DNA from: Halichondria panicea
Taxonomy: Eukaryota; Porifera; Demospongiae; Suberitida; Halichondriidae
Direction of reading: 5' to 3'
NCBI RefSeq assembly: GCF_963675165.1
Contig: NC_087390.1
Span: forward strand, 6,168,319 to 6,232,318
Length of the DNA: 64,000 nt
Position 1 is the stretch's first letter; every line of letters starts with the position of its first letter. Shown here one piece after another: positions 33,289 through 45,467 of this stretch. Made by a program: the position numbers and the translations under genes. Below the pieces are notes generated by a model. That model saw nothing but the letters and a program-made list of their open reading frames with translations. It ran no database searches and was not told the DNA's origin.

Positions 33289-35475
33289 CTACCTAACATT
33301 GTCCATCCCCCTACCACCCACACCACCGCCGTCCTGTACTGCATTGTGACTGGGCAGCGGGGCGAACGCTGAGATAGGAGCTTGTACACTGTTTGTAACG
33401 CGAGTGATTTCATGAATTCCCTCAACTTGTTCGCTCGCAACAACAGGGCTTTTAGGTACATAGCTCCGCCTCGAAGAACCCTTGGACGAAGGGATTGTAA
33501 TTTTACGATCGTTTCCTTCAATTGAAGCATGATTATACACTGGCTTTGGGTGACCTCTATGATATGGATCTTGCCCACCAAACTCTGTGAATAGGCTGCT
33601 GGTTGGAGGTTGAAAATGAGCCTTGAGAAGCGAATCTTGTACTTCCTTTGATAGTGTATTTGGTATAATCATCTCATTACCGTGTGGATGGGTGTGTACG
33701 TCAGGAGGCTCGGTACGCGTGCTTCGATTTTTCGCATTTCCATTTCGTTTACTGGCAGCACGGTGTCTTGGACTGGCTACCGGCATTTCTGGTGATCCAA
33801 TGCGAGGTTCGTCTCTAATCCCATTGGGTAATCGATTCGTGGTGTCTTGCTCGACTAAGGTCTGGCGTAGTTTGGTATTGATGGCAATGTAGAACTCTCT
33901 CTGTGATGCCAGCTCCATGATCTTGGACTGCATTTGACGGTTTTCAGATTGTAGGGTGTGTAAGTGTGCCAGCATGGAGCCAACTGTGTGTGTGGTGTGG
34001 GCGTGTGTGTGGATGTGTGGGGGGCTAAGTATAATAATTATAACTACGAGCAATTTATAGCAATATTTTAGACACTGTGTGGATCAGTTGATAAGAAACG
34101 ATAATCATAGTCTGGCTCAGTTGAAACACGGATATAGTTACATCATCTCCACACAGCAAATACAACAAAAGCACTGATTCCCTTGTGTGTGGGGTATGTG
34201 GTGTGGGTGGTATGTGTGTGGGGTGTGTGGGGTATGTGGTATGTGGTGTGGGTGGTATGTATGTGGGGTGTGTGGGGTATGTGGTGTGGGTGGTATGTGT
34301 GTGGAGTGTGTGGTGTGTGTGGGGTGTGTGTGTGGGTGGGGTGTGTGTGTGGGTGGTGAATACACTACTCTCACTCACCGTTGTTTTGTTTGCCCACTTT
34401 GTCTAGAATGAACTGAGCAGTTTGCTCCCATTGTCTCTCCAGCAGCTCTTGTAGACTGCGAGGTGGGGCCGCACCAGCCGATCTGAGGGGGGGGGGAGGG
34501 GTGTGGTTCAATATGCCCTCACAAGCATTGTAATACCATATAGCGGGTTATTTTCATACAATGGAAATTTTCGTATTGTAGAGCATCATACGAAATTATT
34601 CTACCACAATAGGTTCAACGTCACTATCCTGAGCTGTACATAATAGTTAGACACTGTTTAGGAAGTTTCTACATGATTTAGAAGCCCAAAGGGCTGGTTG
34701 TAGTATCCCGAACGCAGTGATGGTTCTACTAGCCCTGAGGACTTCTAAATCATGTAGAAACTTCCTAAACAGTGTCTAAGCATTTTAGATCATAGCAACC
34801 ATGAGTATTTAGCCAATCAGATTTGAATGTTCTTATCTAATCTTTGCTACATGATTTTCTATTGAAGTACAGTAGAACCTCGATTATCCGGACACCTTGG
34901 TTCCTGAAGCAGGCCGGATAAGTGAATATGCCGGATAATCGAATAGATAAACCACGCCTTGATCCACCCACTTTATTCATAAACAGCAGTGCCACATGGT
35001 TGTCTGCGCATGCGCAGAAGATAAGCAGGCATGTCTCCATGGTAACAGCTGCAACGTGCATGCGCGTTTTAGGGACACGCCTATTTTCTATCTGATAACA
35101 AGAAAACTGCCAAGCCGGATAATCGAGGTCCGGATAATCGAGGGCCGGATAATCGAGGTTCTACTGTACATGATTTTCTATTGAAGTACATGTACATGAT
35201 TTTCTAAATTGGATAGAACATTTCCTCTAACCAATCAGAGTGCAGTATTTATGACAAACATGATCTAAGAATATTTAGAATGCGAAATATTTAATTTGGT
35301 AGTTCATATGAAAATTGCACCAACGAAAATTACCCGCTATACGGTATTCACTGTATTTCAAGTTAAATAGACTCCTGGTAGTAGTACTGACCTTGATGCG
35401 AGGCTTTGCTCAGAGCTGGTGGAGGACGATGTTAGTCTCACCACATTTTCCACACTACCAGATAAGTTCACCTAC

Positions 35476-35509
<34 letters not shown>

Positions 35510-37898
35510 GTGGGCGGGGAGTGTGTGGATGTGTGGTGTGGTGGGGGGTGTGAGTGTATGTTTAATTCCTGTACACACAAGTTTATATGCACTACAGTAT
35601 AGAATTTAAGCACAAAATAATAGAAGGTCAAACAAAAATTTTAAGATGGGGCAACCAAAACTGGACAGACATGTAGTGCATACAAATCTATAGTGCAAAA
35701 AATGTACTACAACTACAGCACATGTGTCACTCCTTCTCCCTCCCTCCCCCTCTTTCTTACCTGAGCACAAGTGACTGGAGAGTAGGCCGTTCTCTCGCTA
35801 ACACCCACGGCTTTCACTGGTTCCTCTGGCAACCGTGGACTTGCTGACACAGCATCTCTAGACAGAACCTATAGAGCATTATTAAAAAAGTTATACTATC
35901 TAGAGTTCTGGTGATCAAATTTTTGATCTGATATAATCTCTCTCTCTCAATAAATTTATGGGCGTTTAAAGATATGGTTTTAATTATTTAACAGCTCGTT
36001 GACCTCTACTGTATACCTGGGGGTCACTGACGTACGACAGTGCTTCAGAAGTAGTGCTCTCATTGGAGGAGGAGACTTTGCGCCTTCTTTTGCGTTTAGC
36101 GGGTGTTAGGTGGGAGAGGTCAATGGGAGGTCTCTTATGAAGGGGCCCAGTATGGTCACTCATGGGGAGCTTCTCCTTCTGAAGGGGATAATGGAATGAT
36201 GGGGGAATGAGATGGTTATAACTACGAGCCATACTGATCTGATCGTAAAGGTAGGGCATGTACATGTATATACAAGATGCATGGTCTTTATTTAGTATCG
36301 TATAGCGGGTAATTTTCTTGGGGTAAAATATTCGTTATTTTCGTGGGCAAGCTGACCTCTACGAAATGTTAACGTAGGCGTGGCTTACCGGAACGTAGGA
36401 ATGCAGGCAATGAAACTAACGAAATTTTTACTCACGAAAATTACCTGCTACTGTATGTCTTCTAATTTATCGGACACTTCTAATTATCCCGGACACTCTT
36501 TTGGGCAATTTTCGTTGTTCTAATACAACAACGGACAACTCCAGTACTTTAATATTACATTTGTTCTAAATATCCAGACAATACCTTGAAAAGTTGAGTT
36601 ACCATTCATACACGGCAAGTAAAACTTAGAGTGCTGCAGTTAGATAGCTTTGATTAGCTAGTTTTAGATAGCTATATATAGTGCAACTATTCAGTCGTAC
36701 CCTGTTCTATTAAACTTAGCTAGCTCGCATGCAGCTGCTTGCTTGTTCTAATTATTCTGGACACTTCGCATGCTCTATAAAAAATCTGTTCCAATTATAC
36801 CCGGACAATTTCCAAAATAATTATTTTTTGTTGTCCGATAAATTAAAAGATATACGGTATAATTATGGTATAATCATTATTCCCCAGATACTAAGTAATT
36901 AGCACGCCCACACAGACTCAGACACACAACACACACACACACACACCTTGATCCTGCCTGTATCCACACCCTCGTGTGGTGTGAGTCCTGTGAGGGCGTA
37001 CGGGTGTGGGGCGACAAGGAGGGGGGCAGAACCACACGTAGGTGAAAGGTCAGACAGGGGATAAGGGGGCGTGGTCATTGTGGGTGTGGTCACCATGGGC
37101 TTGCGAAGAGTCTGCTTGTACTTCTGCCTGGCCTGGATAAGGAAACAAGAGTAAAATTGAAATCATCTCAGGTCCAGAGGATGCGTGCACGAATCACTAC
37201 AAGTTCAGTGCATTGTATAGCGGGTATAATTTCGAGGGTATACATTTTCTGATATATTATTGCGGTCATGTGATAACGTCCAGGCCAATACACTAGTGCT
37301 TGTAGTGATTCGTGCACACGTGTCGGACACTATTGGTAATTAGAAATGTTTCTAAACAAAGGAATATGAGCTGACAGTGTGAATGGTTTCACTAAGTGCT
37401 AACAACCAGCCACTTCACACAATACCGCTACTAATCATCGCTATTCAGCCGCCCACACAATACTAGGACACACGGCTAATTGCTAGCTGTATGGAAATTG
37501 CATAATTATACTGTATCGAGCGTTGGTCACTTTGCAACAATAAAATAGCAAAACCTGAACTATAGTACTGGTGCATATAAGTACACACGATCCTTGCCAG
37601 AACGCAATAGTTAGATCGTAAAGGGTCCATTTTTCTGCTGATTTGGTTCATTCGCAAAGGTTTTTCACCTAAAATATTCTAGTAATACTATATTGTTGTA
37701 GGAAAAACTGTACATGATTTTATTATATATTCAGCATAATTATTGTAATTATACCATTTTCTTGAAGTGTGGTGAGCAGTAGCCACAGTAGAGGATGGAG
37801 CGAGTATCACGAGAGTCCTGCTCTTCACACAATAGCTCCTCCCTCTGAGCACTGTGTGTGGGCGTGAGTGTGGTGTGGGCAGTATGTGTGTGTATGTG

Positions 37899-37987
<89 letters not shown>

Positions 37988-39749
37988 AGCCTATGGCCTT
38001 TGATAGGTATTGTACATCACACTATGAAAATGTGTGTAAAAATCTTCAATTGTAAGCAGTATCAATTTACAAGTCAGCACCAATGTTATGTGTACACTGT
38101 TAACACATACTACACACATACATGTAGCTATACACGCATGTATTGTATGGTCTCTAATTACACGCAATGTTATACAAACCAGTGCTCACCATGTGACATG
38201 GAAGGCTAGCCTGCAGCTGGACTTATGACAGGACATACATGCCCCGTGTACTGCCTGAGTCTCCATCCCAGCCTCCTCACACACGTAACACGACTGAGGG
38301 GGGGGGATATAGAGGGGGGATATAGTTACAATGACAATTTAATAGTAAACAAAATAATAGTAAGCTTGTTGTTTTACAGTGGAATTGTTCTTAATGGCTA
38401 CCCCTAAAGAAGGCCAAGTCCCAAATGAACAGCTTGTGCACAAAACAACCCTCACCTCTGTATAATAACATCATCTAATGTGTTCATTACAAAAGGATTT
38501 CCCCTGTACATGTATACTCATACAAGTACAAGTACGGCATATTATCATTTCAGCCATCAGGGATGAGCCCACACAAGCCACACTGGTCGGTACTAACACC
38601 TCTAGACCTAGACACAAATAACCACCTCTTAGGCCTTTTAGTTTACTACATGTTAGGTACATGTAGTATAAAAATAAGTCAAATTGATGAGGATTGAAAA
38701 TAGCCACCATTTGAATGCAGCTGCTTATAATAGCCACACCCCCTTTGCCACACCTCCTTTACCTTTACCTTTGAAAACCTTTCCTTTGGTAGTTTAGAAG
38801 TGATGATTGGTTCCATTCTCTCGTTGTCTCCAAAAGTGGCCTCGGGGATATAGAGGGCACACACCACGTGAGCCCATCCACCAGAGTCTGTACGCTTGAG
38901 CGCCCCCTCCTTCTTAGGACACAGCTCACAGCGCTGTATGGGGGCGTGTGTGATGTGTGAGGGGTGTGTGAGGGGGTGTACATTGTACATGTTAGCAGAA
39001 GGTAATAGCTATTATACACACACTCACCACTCTAACAGCCCGCCCCCTCTACACACACTCACCACTCTAGCGGCCCGCCCCCTCCACACACACTCACCAC
39101 TCTAGCGGCCCGCCCCCTCCACGCACACACTCACCACTCTAGCGGCCTGCCCTCTCCACACACACACTCACCACTCTAACGGCCCACCCCCTTCACACAC
39201 ACTCACCACTCTAACGGCCCGCCCCCTCCACACACACACTCACCACTCTAGCAGCCCGCTCTTGACTCTCACACTTCCTACAGAACCAGAGACCAGTGGG
39301 CGGAGTCACAATCCCATAGCACGCTACACGAGAACAACCACAACACAAGAATCAATTACACGTACACACACACGTACAGATACATCTGATGAGTAATATT
39401 GAAATATACTATCAAACACTTTATTAAATACGAGATAAAAATATAAGTAAACTCGCGATTCATATAAAGTAATTACTATTCCAATTTAAGCTCACCATAA
39501 TTACGTCCCCTTCGTAAGCTTTCATTCATATTAAAACATTACGCTAAACGCTAAAGAACACACACTCTCATCATTTATAATAAATAAATCAAAATGTCAT
39601 GATTCAAAGACCAAGTGAAAAAGCTAAGAAGCTTATCAGACAGCCTTACCTTGATGTACTATAACGTCACAGCCGTGGCCTTGACACGTATAGAGGACAT
39701 TTTCAGTCGTGTCTTTAATATCACCACACACACAACACTTCTTAGTCAT
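33289..39749 (-). CDS. MLLT10: AF10/AF17-like PHD-finger and OM-LZ protein
   Basis: Eleven exons close in frame: 39749-39650, 39323-39244, 38933-38769, 38293-38190, 37851-37755, 37132-36947, 36178-36017, 35868-35761, 35471-35392, 34482-34379, 33983-33289 (626 aa; human AF10 about 1,070). The N-terminus is a PHD finger (CCVCGD...CQGHGCDVIVHQACYG, WFCRKCESQE), then the zinc-knuckle/extended PHD: CELCPKKEGALKRTDSGGWA, HVVCALYIPEA, SCYVCEEAG, GACMSCHKSSCRLAFHVTCA. This PZP module reads unmodified H3K27 in AF10. A serine/basic linker follows (KRKRRRKVSSS). Near the C-terminus LQELLERQWEQTAQFILDK is the octapeptide/leucine-zipper region that binds DOT1L. One gene may stand for both vertebrate AF10 and AF17, so the symbol is approximate. 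Divergent from RBM45, whose ATG is 502 bp away. Confidence 0.92.
34062..34175. repeat. Dispersed repeat family D copy
   Basis: Carries GACACTGTGTGGATCAGTTG and GAAACACGGATATAGTTACA, shared with copies at 60108-60282, 60590-60752, 61002-61072 and 62138-62248. This copy lies in an intron of the AF10-like gene. Confidence 0.85.
34185..34360. repeat. TG-rich minisatellite
   Basis: Repeats of GTGTGGGTGGTATGTGTGTG and GGGTATGTGGTGTGGG units in an AF10-like intron. Confidence 0.85.
34870..35166. mobile_element. Pogo/Tc1-like MITE with TA target duplication
   Basis: The ends begin CAGTAGAACCTCGATTATCC and the two 22-bp termini (34870-34891 and 35145-35166) are exact inverse complements. TA flanks each side. 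The right half holds three tandem GCCGGATAATCGAGG motifs. It is non-coding and 297 bp. The end sequence is typical of pogo/Tigger-related elements (recall). It sits between the two halves of an older foldback element (34545-34620 and about 35285-35346). Confidence 0.85.
36298..36457. mobile_element. Foldback MITE, GTATAGCGGG family (copy)
   Basis: Left end CGTATAGCGGGTAATTTTC, right end ACGAAAATTACCTGCTACTG. The interior matches the element at 62244-62430 (CTTACCGGAACGTAGGAATG, in inverse orientation). In an AF10-like intron. Confidence 0.8.
36453..36860. mobile_element. Foldback element family C, fuller copy
   Basis: The left end GTCTTCTAATTTATCGGACA and right end TGTCCGATAAATTAAAAGAT are inverse complements with one mismatch. 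The interior matches the truncated copy at 12345-12640. It abuts the preceding MITE. Confidence 0.8.
37868..37985. repeat. (TG)n microsatellite
   Basis: Over 50 TG units with few interruptions, directly 5' (gene sense) of the AF10-like exon at 37851-37755 and extending into its acceptor. Confidence 0.95.
39018..39246. repeat. Tandem 35/37-bp repeat containing a splice donor
   Basis: Six intronic copies plus the genuine exon 2 edge of the AF10-like gene. On the minus strand each unit reads roughly GGCCGCTAGAGTG then GTGAGTGTGTG, so every copy duplicates the last exon bases and the donor. Starts of the shared core lie at 39023, 39058, 39093, 39130, 39167, 39202 and 39239, so spacings are 35, 35, 37, 37, 35 and 37. 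Confidence 0.9.
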
Positions 39750-40250
39750 AGCTCGTAAAGAAAGGCTTTCTGGGTGGCCATCAATTAACAAAATCCGAAA
39801 ATGAACGGAGGAAGTTTACGGACAATAACATAATTAGGTATTGCGTAAATCTAGTATCCGGTGTGTAACACAGACCGCATGGCTTTGTGGTGTGGGTACA
39901 AGATATTTACAAGGTAATGTAGAAAGTACATGACTTTTACATGAAGCTGTACCGCAAGAAACTAGTCGATTGAAAGTGTTCTGATCATCTGACGTAGTCT
40001 ACCCTGTGTGGCTCGAGGGCTTATAAACTGTCTCCTTGATGGAACAAAAGTAACCTGAATGAAGTGTTAAAACTTTATACGTTACAATTTAATTTTAGTG
40101 CGCGGCCCTTAAAATTCATTATTTTACACGTTTAATACTTCGTAGGCCGGCTAGAAACTTACGGCGAAAACCTTTTGCCATTTTATGTACAGTTCACTAT
40201 TAATAAACAAAGAGCAATATTTTATTGTAGTAATCTATTTCCCGTACAGT

Positions 40251-43200
40251 ATGTCTTCACCGATAATGCCGCAGCAGCTGCCTGGTTCCAGTGTACTAGG
40301 GGGTGTGGCCAATGAGCGAGTTGACATGGATGCGCCGCCATTTTCCCGTGTATTTGTCGTGTGCAGTAAACATCACAGGGAAGATGAGCTGAGAGCAGCG
40401 TTTCAGGATTTTGGAAATATAGAAGATGTATGGATGGTTAAGGTATGTGCCCGTGTCTATATAACATGGTGTCCACTTGGGCTATTGGGGACAGTACTGA
40501 GTGGTCTCAATAGAGAGGTGGTCTCTTTAGGGAGGTCAATAGTGATAGCATTGTAGGGACAGTACTGAGTGGTCTCAACAGAGAGGTGGTCTCTTTAGGG
40601 AGGTCAATAGTGATAGCATTGTAGGAACAGTACTGAGTGGTCTCAATAGAGAGGTGGTCTCTTTAGGGAGGTCAATAGTGATAGCATTGTAGGGACAGTA
40701 CTGAGTGGTCTCAATAGAGAGGTGGTCTCTTTAGGGAGGTCAATAGTGATAGCATTGCATCACTAGATAGTACTGTATCCATTAATTATGTTAACGCTAT
40801 TCTTTCACACACATACATAGGACCGCATGACCAAGGAGAACAAAGGGATCTGCTATATCAAGTACGACAAAGCCTCTGCTGCTGCTCTGGCGATAGAAAC
40901 ACTGGACGGGAAATCTATAGGAGATGAACACAAGCCAATCAAAGTGAGGCATTTAATTAGTAGTATAACTTGAGAACGAAGCGTTACTTTGCAAATCCAC
41001 AAATTGACATCCAAGAAAACATGACTAGAAGCCTTTAGAAACTCTTACTTGCACTTGATTGATCCCTAAGCAGCCGAACGCTAGCTTGTCTTATAATTAT
41101 TGAGACCATACAGTAATATTGAATAATTATAACTGCAAACTCTCAACTGATTTTAACCTCGCTAAAAAGCTAATTAATAGGTTTTGGGTGTGTGATTGGA
41201 ATGTTGCAAACTCATGTAGGTCATGTGTTAATGTGGGAATGCATTGCAGCACTTCTGTACCTGTGTGTGTCTGTACATGTACTGTGTATTCATAGATACT
41301 ATAAATTACAGTAATGTATAGTATCTATGGTATTTCAGAATGTCTGTGTACATGTACAGTAAGCTGACCTATTGTGCAAGAAAGCAATTAGCATAACTGT
41401 AGCCTAAATATATTAGTGTTGGAGGGAGTGGGAAGCCAATGTCATTACTAGGGCCTCAGGGCACTAACAACAGACCACTTACTACTGCCTTCACTATGTG
41501 GTGGAGAACAACAGTGGATTTCAGTGGATTGCAACAGAGAATTGCTGATAATGATTATATTACATCTTTTGCAAGTCTGCAATCCACTGTATGTATCGTA
41601 ATGACTAGGGACAGAATAGGTGTGGCTTAGTGGTTAGGGTGATGGCTTAGTAGATCACATTATAGATTCGGTGTGGGTTCGATTCCCTCTTGGGGGATTT
41701 CTTTACAAATCAGTTAGTAATTTCCCTAAATTTTGAACACATCATACTCCTGTCAAGTACACAATCAAGTTGGGGCGTCGCCCGGTTTCTGTGAAACTTA
41801 TGTTGGGGCGTCGCCCAGTTTCTCGTTTCACAGAAACCGGGCGACGCCCCAACATGCCCTTTTAGGTAGAGATTAGGTCTTCTCAGATATGCGCTAGAAT
41901 TATTCATTTTGTAGAAGTAGAAGTGGCCGAAATAATTAATTTCCCCTTTCAGTTTGGGCCAGATAATATCTGGCAATTGTGGTTTTGCTGTTTGGCAATT
42001 CTCTGTTGCAGGTCCACTGTACAATATTTCACTTCACTGAAATGTTTAGAAAGTCAACCACTACACTACTCAGTAGACCACACTATAGGCTCTGTACACT
42101 AGCTACAGTGCACACGGTGGGACCACACTATAGGCTCTGTACACTAGCTACAGTGCACAGTGGGACCACACTATAGGCTCTGTACACTAGCTACAGTGTA
42201 CACAGTGGGACCACACTATAGGCTCTGTACACTAGCTACAGTGCTGACAGTGGGACCACACTATAGGCTCTGTACACTAGCTACAGTGCACACAGTGAGA
42301 CCACACTATAGGCTCTGTACACTAGCTACAGTGCACACGGTGGGGCCACACTATAGGCTCTGTACACTAGCTACAGTGCACACAGTGGGACCACACTATA
42401 GGCTCTGTACACTAGCTACAGTGCACACGGTGGGACCACACTATAGGCTCTGTACACTAGCTACAGTGCACAGTGGGACCACACTATAGGCTCTGTACAC
42501 TAGCTACAGTGTACAGAGTGGGACCACACTATAGGCTCTGTACACTAGCTACAGTGCTGACAGTGGGACCACACTATAGGCTCTGTACACTAGCTACAGT
42601 GCACACAGTGAGACCACACTATAGGCTCTGTACACTAGCTACAGTGCACACGGTGGGGCCACACTATAGGCTCTGTACACTAGCTACAGTGCACACGGTG
42701 GGACCACACTATAGGCTCTGTACACTAGCTACAGTGCACACGGTGGGACCACACTATAGGCTCTGTACACTAGCTACAGTGCACACGGTGGGACCACACT
42801 ATAGGCTCTGTACACTAGCTACAGTGCACACGGTGGGACCACACTATAGGCTCTGTACACTAGCTACAGTGCACACGGTGGGACCACACTATAGGCTCTG
42901 TACACTAGCTACAGTGCACACAGTGGGACCACACTATAGGCTCTGTACACTAGCTACAGTGCACACAGTGGGACCACACTATAGGCTCTGTACACAGTCT
43001 ACGTATTACTGCAGGTCAATTGCATGTCTGCTTTTTTCTCTTTATAAGTGACAATTAAGAGTTGTGTAGTGTCCTGCTATGAAACATGTATATCCCTCAG
43101 TCCACCCACCCACACACACACACCCACACCACACCACACACACAGGCAATGATCGCCTCGTCCAAGAACTCCTCCATGAAAACAGACTACCAAGATGAAA

Positions 43201-44462
43201 GCTCTCGTAATCGACTGTTTGTCGTTTGCCCACGAGATTGTACCGAAGACGATTTAAAAGCAAAATTTATCGATTTTGGACATTTTGACTATTGCAACAT
43301 CATTCGCGACAAAAACACTGGAGAGAGCAAAGGCTTTGGCTATGTTAAGTTCTCGAAAGCATCAACTGCTGCGATCGCTATGGAGAATTGTGATAAAAGT
43401 CTCAAAGCTATTCTAGCTGAGCCGAAATCAGCGAAATTTGCTCGTGAAGCAGCCGCAGCCGCAGTTGCTAAGGAACAACAAAGGCATTCGTTGAGAGATT
43501 CGTTTATGATGCAAGAATCAACGAGTCCTACGCATAGTACTATGGACCTCTTCCTGGGAGGTAACGGGGCCAGTAGCAGTCCCACGTATCAGGGGGGATC
43601 CCCTCGGTACCAACCACAGTCCACTAGCCCTGGTATCGAACTAGGTATCAATAATCGATTATTTGTCCTCGTTTCTCCAATCGTCAGTCAAGAACAGTTG
43701 AGTCGTCTTTTCGATCTAGTCCCTGGAATGGAGTCATGTGACCTGAAACGTAATCACGCTACTGGAGATTCTCGCGGTTTTGCATACGTTTCGTACACTT
43801 CTCTAAGTGCCGCCATGTACGCTCGCGAGAAACTCAACGGCTTTGAATATCCACCTGCCTCGAAATTAGTCGTGAAATATGCCGAAGACCCGCCCATCCA
43901 TTACCCCCCTAGCCCCACGGCCGAACCTGTTTATTTCCACTCTGCCCCCCATTCCCCGCTACGCTCTCCAATTAAAGGATCTCCCGTCCGTTCTCTCTCC
44001 CCCGTCCGTCCCATGGTTACTAGGCAACGACGTCACTCGTTTAGCTCCGAATTTGACGGACGAGTGTTCTTCATTTGCAACCCCCAACCACCGGCAGAGC
44101 ACGTACTACGCGATGTATTTGCTCGTTTCGGGCTCCTCACTGATATCTGGGTGGTGCGTGGAAAAAATTACGGGTACGCAAAGTTTACGACGCGGTCATC
44201 TGCTGAGGCAGCCATTACTGCTCTACATGGGATGGAGGTGTTCGGAACCAAGCTGAAAGTGATGCTGGCAGATCCACCACCAGAGGATGGGTCGAGAAAT
44301 AAACGCCCACGTAAGTATGTACATGTGTGTATGAGGGGGCGTTGTTTCCGTGGGAACCACATTTATTTTATTAATTATAAAGTTACATGTTTTGTAATTA
44401 AGAGAATTGCAGTAATTTTATTAATACTTCGTTCTCCCTGTTAAACTTTTTAAGGTGTGTAA
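40251..44462 (+). CDS. RBM45: RNA-binding protein RBM45 homologue
   Basis: Exons 40251-40442, 40821-40943, 43146-44310 and a last 8-nt exon 44455-44462 close in frame (495 aa; human 476). Four RRM-type segments are visible. RRM1 has RVFVVCSKHHREDELRAAFQ and, across the intron, KGICYIKYDKASAAALAIE. RRM2 has RLFVVCPRDCTEDDLKAKF and KGFGYVKFSKASTAAIAME. RRM3 has RLFVLVSPIVSQEQLSRLF and RGFAYVSYTSLSAAMYARE. RRM4 has RVFFICNPQPPAEHVLRDVF, NYGYAKFTTRSSAEAAI and LKVMLADPP. The C-terminus NKRPRV resembles the basic tail/NLS of RBM45. RBM45 binds GAC-containing RNA and m6A-related and stress complexes in vertebrates. The start is the ATG opening MSSPIMPQQ; a longer in-frame ATG at 40185 exists. Intron 2 (2.2 kb) holds a SINE-like sequence, a foldback and a large minisatellite. 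Confidence 0.92.
40494..40758. repeat. Tandem repeat, about 68-bp unit, four copies
   Basis: Unit contains GGGACAGTACTGAGTGGTCT and AGAGAGGTGGTCTCTTTAGG, then AATAGTGATAGCATTGTAG. Copies are nearly identical, in RBM45 intron 1. Confidence 0.95.
41618..41700 (+). repeat. tRNA-derived SINE head or tRNA-like pseudogene
   Basis: TGGCTTAGTGGTTAGGG matches the RNA polymerase III A box. GGTTCGATTCC, about 45 bp downstream, matches the B box exactly. The order and spacing fit a tRNA-type promoter. I could not draw a stable acceptor stem, so a SINE head or degenerate tRNA is more likely than a functional tRNA gene. Confidence 0.55.
41769..41853. repeat. Perfect 29-bp inverted repeat, GC-rich
   Basis: 41769-41797 and 41825-41853 are exact inverse complements built on GTTGGGGCGTCGCCCGGTTT. 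A third partial copy lies in between (about 41801-41822). It is much more GC-rich than the surrounding intron. Confidence 0.9.
42066..43000. repeat. Minisatellite, about 45-bp unit, about 20.5 copies
   Basis: Unit core CCACACTATAGGCTCTGTAC and ACTAGCTACAGTGCACAC, with variants at the 3' end (CACGGTGGG, CACAGTGGG, CTGACAGTGGG, CAGTGGG). A block of at least five units recurs in the same variant order 313 bp apart (starting near 42160 and 42473), so there is higher-order duplication. It lies in RBM45 intron 2; long open frames across it are artefacts. Confidence 0.95.
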
Positions 44463-45467
44463 TCGCCTGAGGCAGCAAAATTTAATACAGAGTGTAGCTA
44501 TCAAATAATAATTTTTGAGTTGCACGTACTGAGGTTTTTATTGTAAGGCCTCGGTACGTAAGTTAAAGCTGCATAATGTGTAGTTAAAAAAGTTCATTTT
44601 GCAGTACGTATTTATAATAATGACATCACTATGACATCACTATGACATCACACCCATACTGTAGGAGTCCCCTATACTGACTTCACTGAGCACTGAAACA
44701 AACTAACAAGACTTGACGACACATTTGACAGACAATTTAGTTATTAGTAACTTACACAGTGACAAAACGAGATTGACTTTACGAAACGAAACACAATTGT
44801 ATAACAATTATAACTATAATAATTATACATGTAGTACACAAAATGCTATTGCATGTTTATAATATAGTTAGTTAGTTAGTTAGAGCTAGGCTGCCGTATT
44901 TTATAGCTGTATATACAAATTATTTTATATGAATTTTTTTGTTTATTAAATTGCTGCTATGATTATACATGCTTGTACACCTCTTGTATGCGTGCGTGTG
45001 ATTTCTGTGTACTTTTATACCTGTACGTACCGGTAATATATGTGTACATGCTTGACCCCACCCACACACACACGCCCACACAGATTGACGGGCGTACAAG
45101 CAAGCAAGGTCTTAATTAGGATCGAGCTAGATACGAATCAGAAATTAAAATCACTCAATCTTCTCTATATCATGTACAAATGGACAATTCACTTGACAAC
45201 CTTGTATTTACATTTCCACTGAAATTACTTTTCGACATGTGATGGAGTGATTATCCGATAATTCACTGACCTCTGACCCCTGGCCAAGAGCTAGGACAAG
45301 CACTAATAACGTTTTTACAATTTGTATACAAGTCACAATTATCTCACTCATTCAATATTCACATTATCATAAATCATGAAAAATGAAAGATTGAAAAAAT
45401 TTATGATCAATGATGCTGTTGGTACGTTAGTAGTACAGTATATCATACTGACTTATAGCTAGTGGGC
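44463..45467. other. Convergent intergenic region, no gene seen
   Basis: AT-rich spacer between the 3' ends of RBM45 (+) and the CW/PWWP gene (-). It has a short GACATCACTAT repeat near 44620 and a TTAG run near 44870. It should hold both polyadenylation regions, which I could not assign. Confidence 0.5.

Noticed and set aside
42066-43000. CRISPR-like array
   Set aside because: There are no unique spacers between repeats; it is a head-to-tail minisatellite in an animal intron.
42160-43051. Open frame of repeated GPHYRLCTLATVHTV units
   Set aside because: The 45-bp minisatellite unit is a multiple of 3 and lacks stops in one frame. It lies in an RBM45 intron between exons whose phases fit without it.
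43879-44256. Alternative frame inside the RBM45 large exon
   Set aside because: Overlaps the RRM3-RRM4 coding sequence, whose frame is supported by domain motifs.
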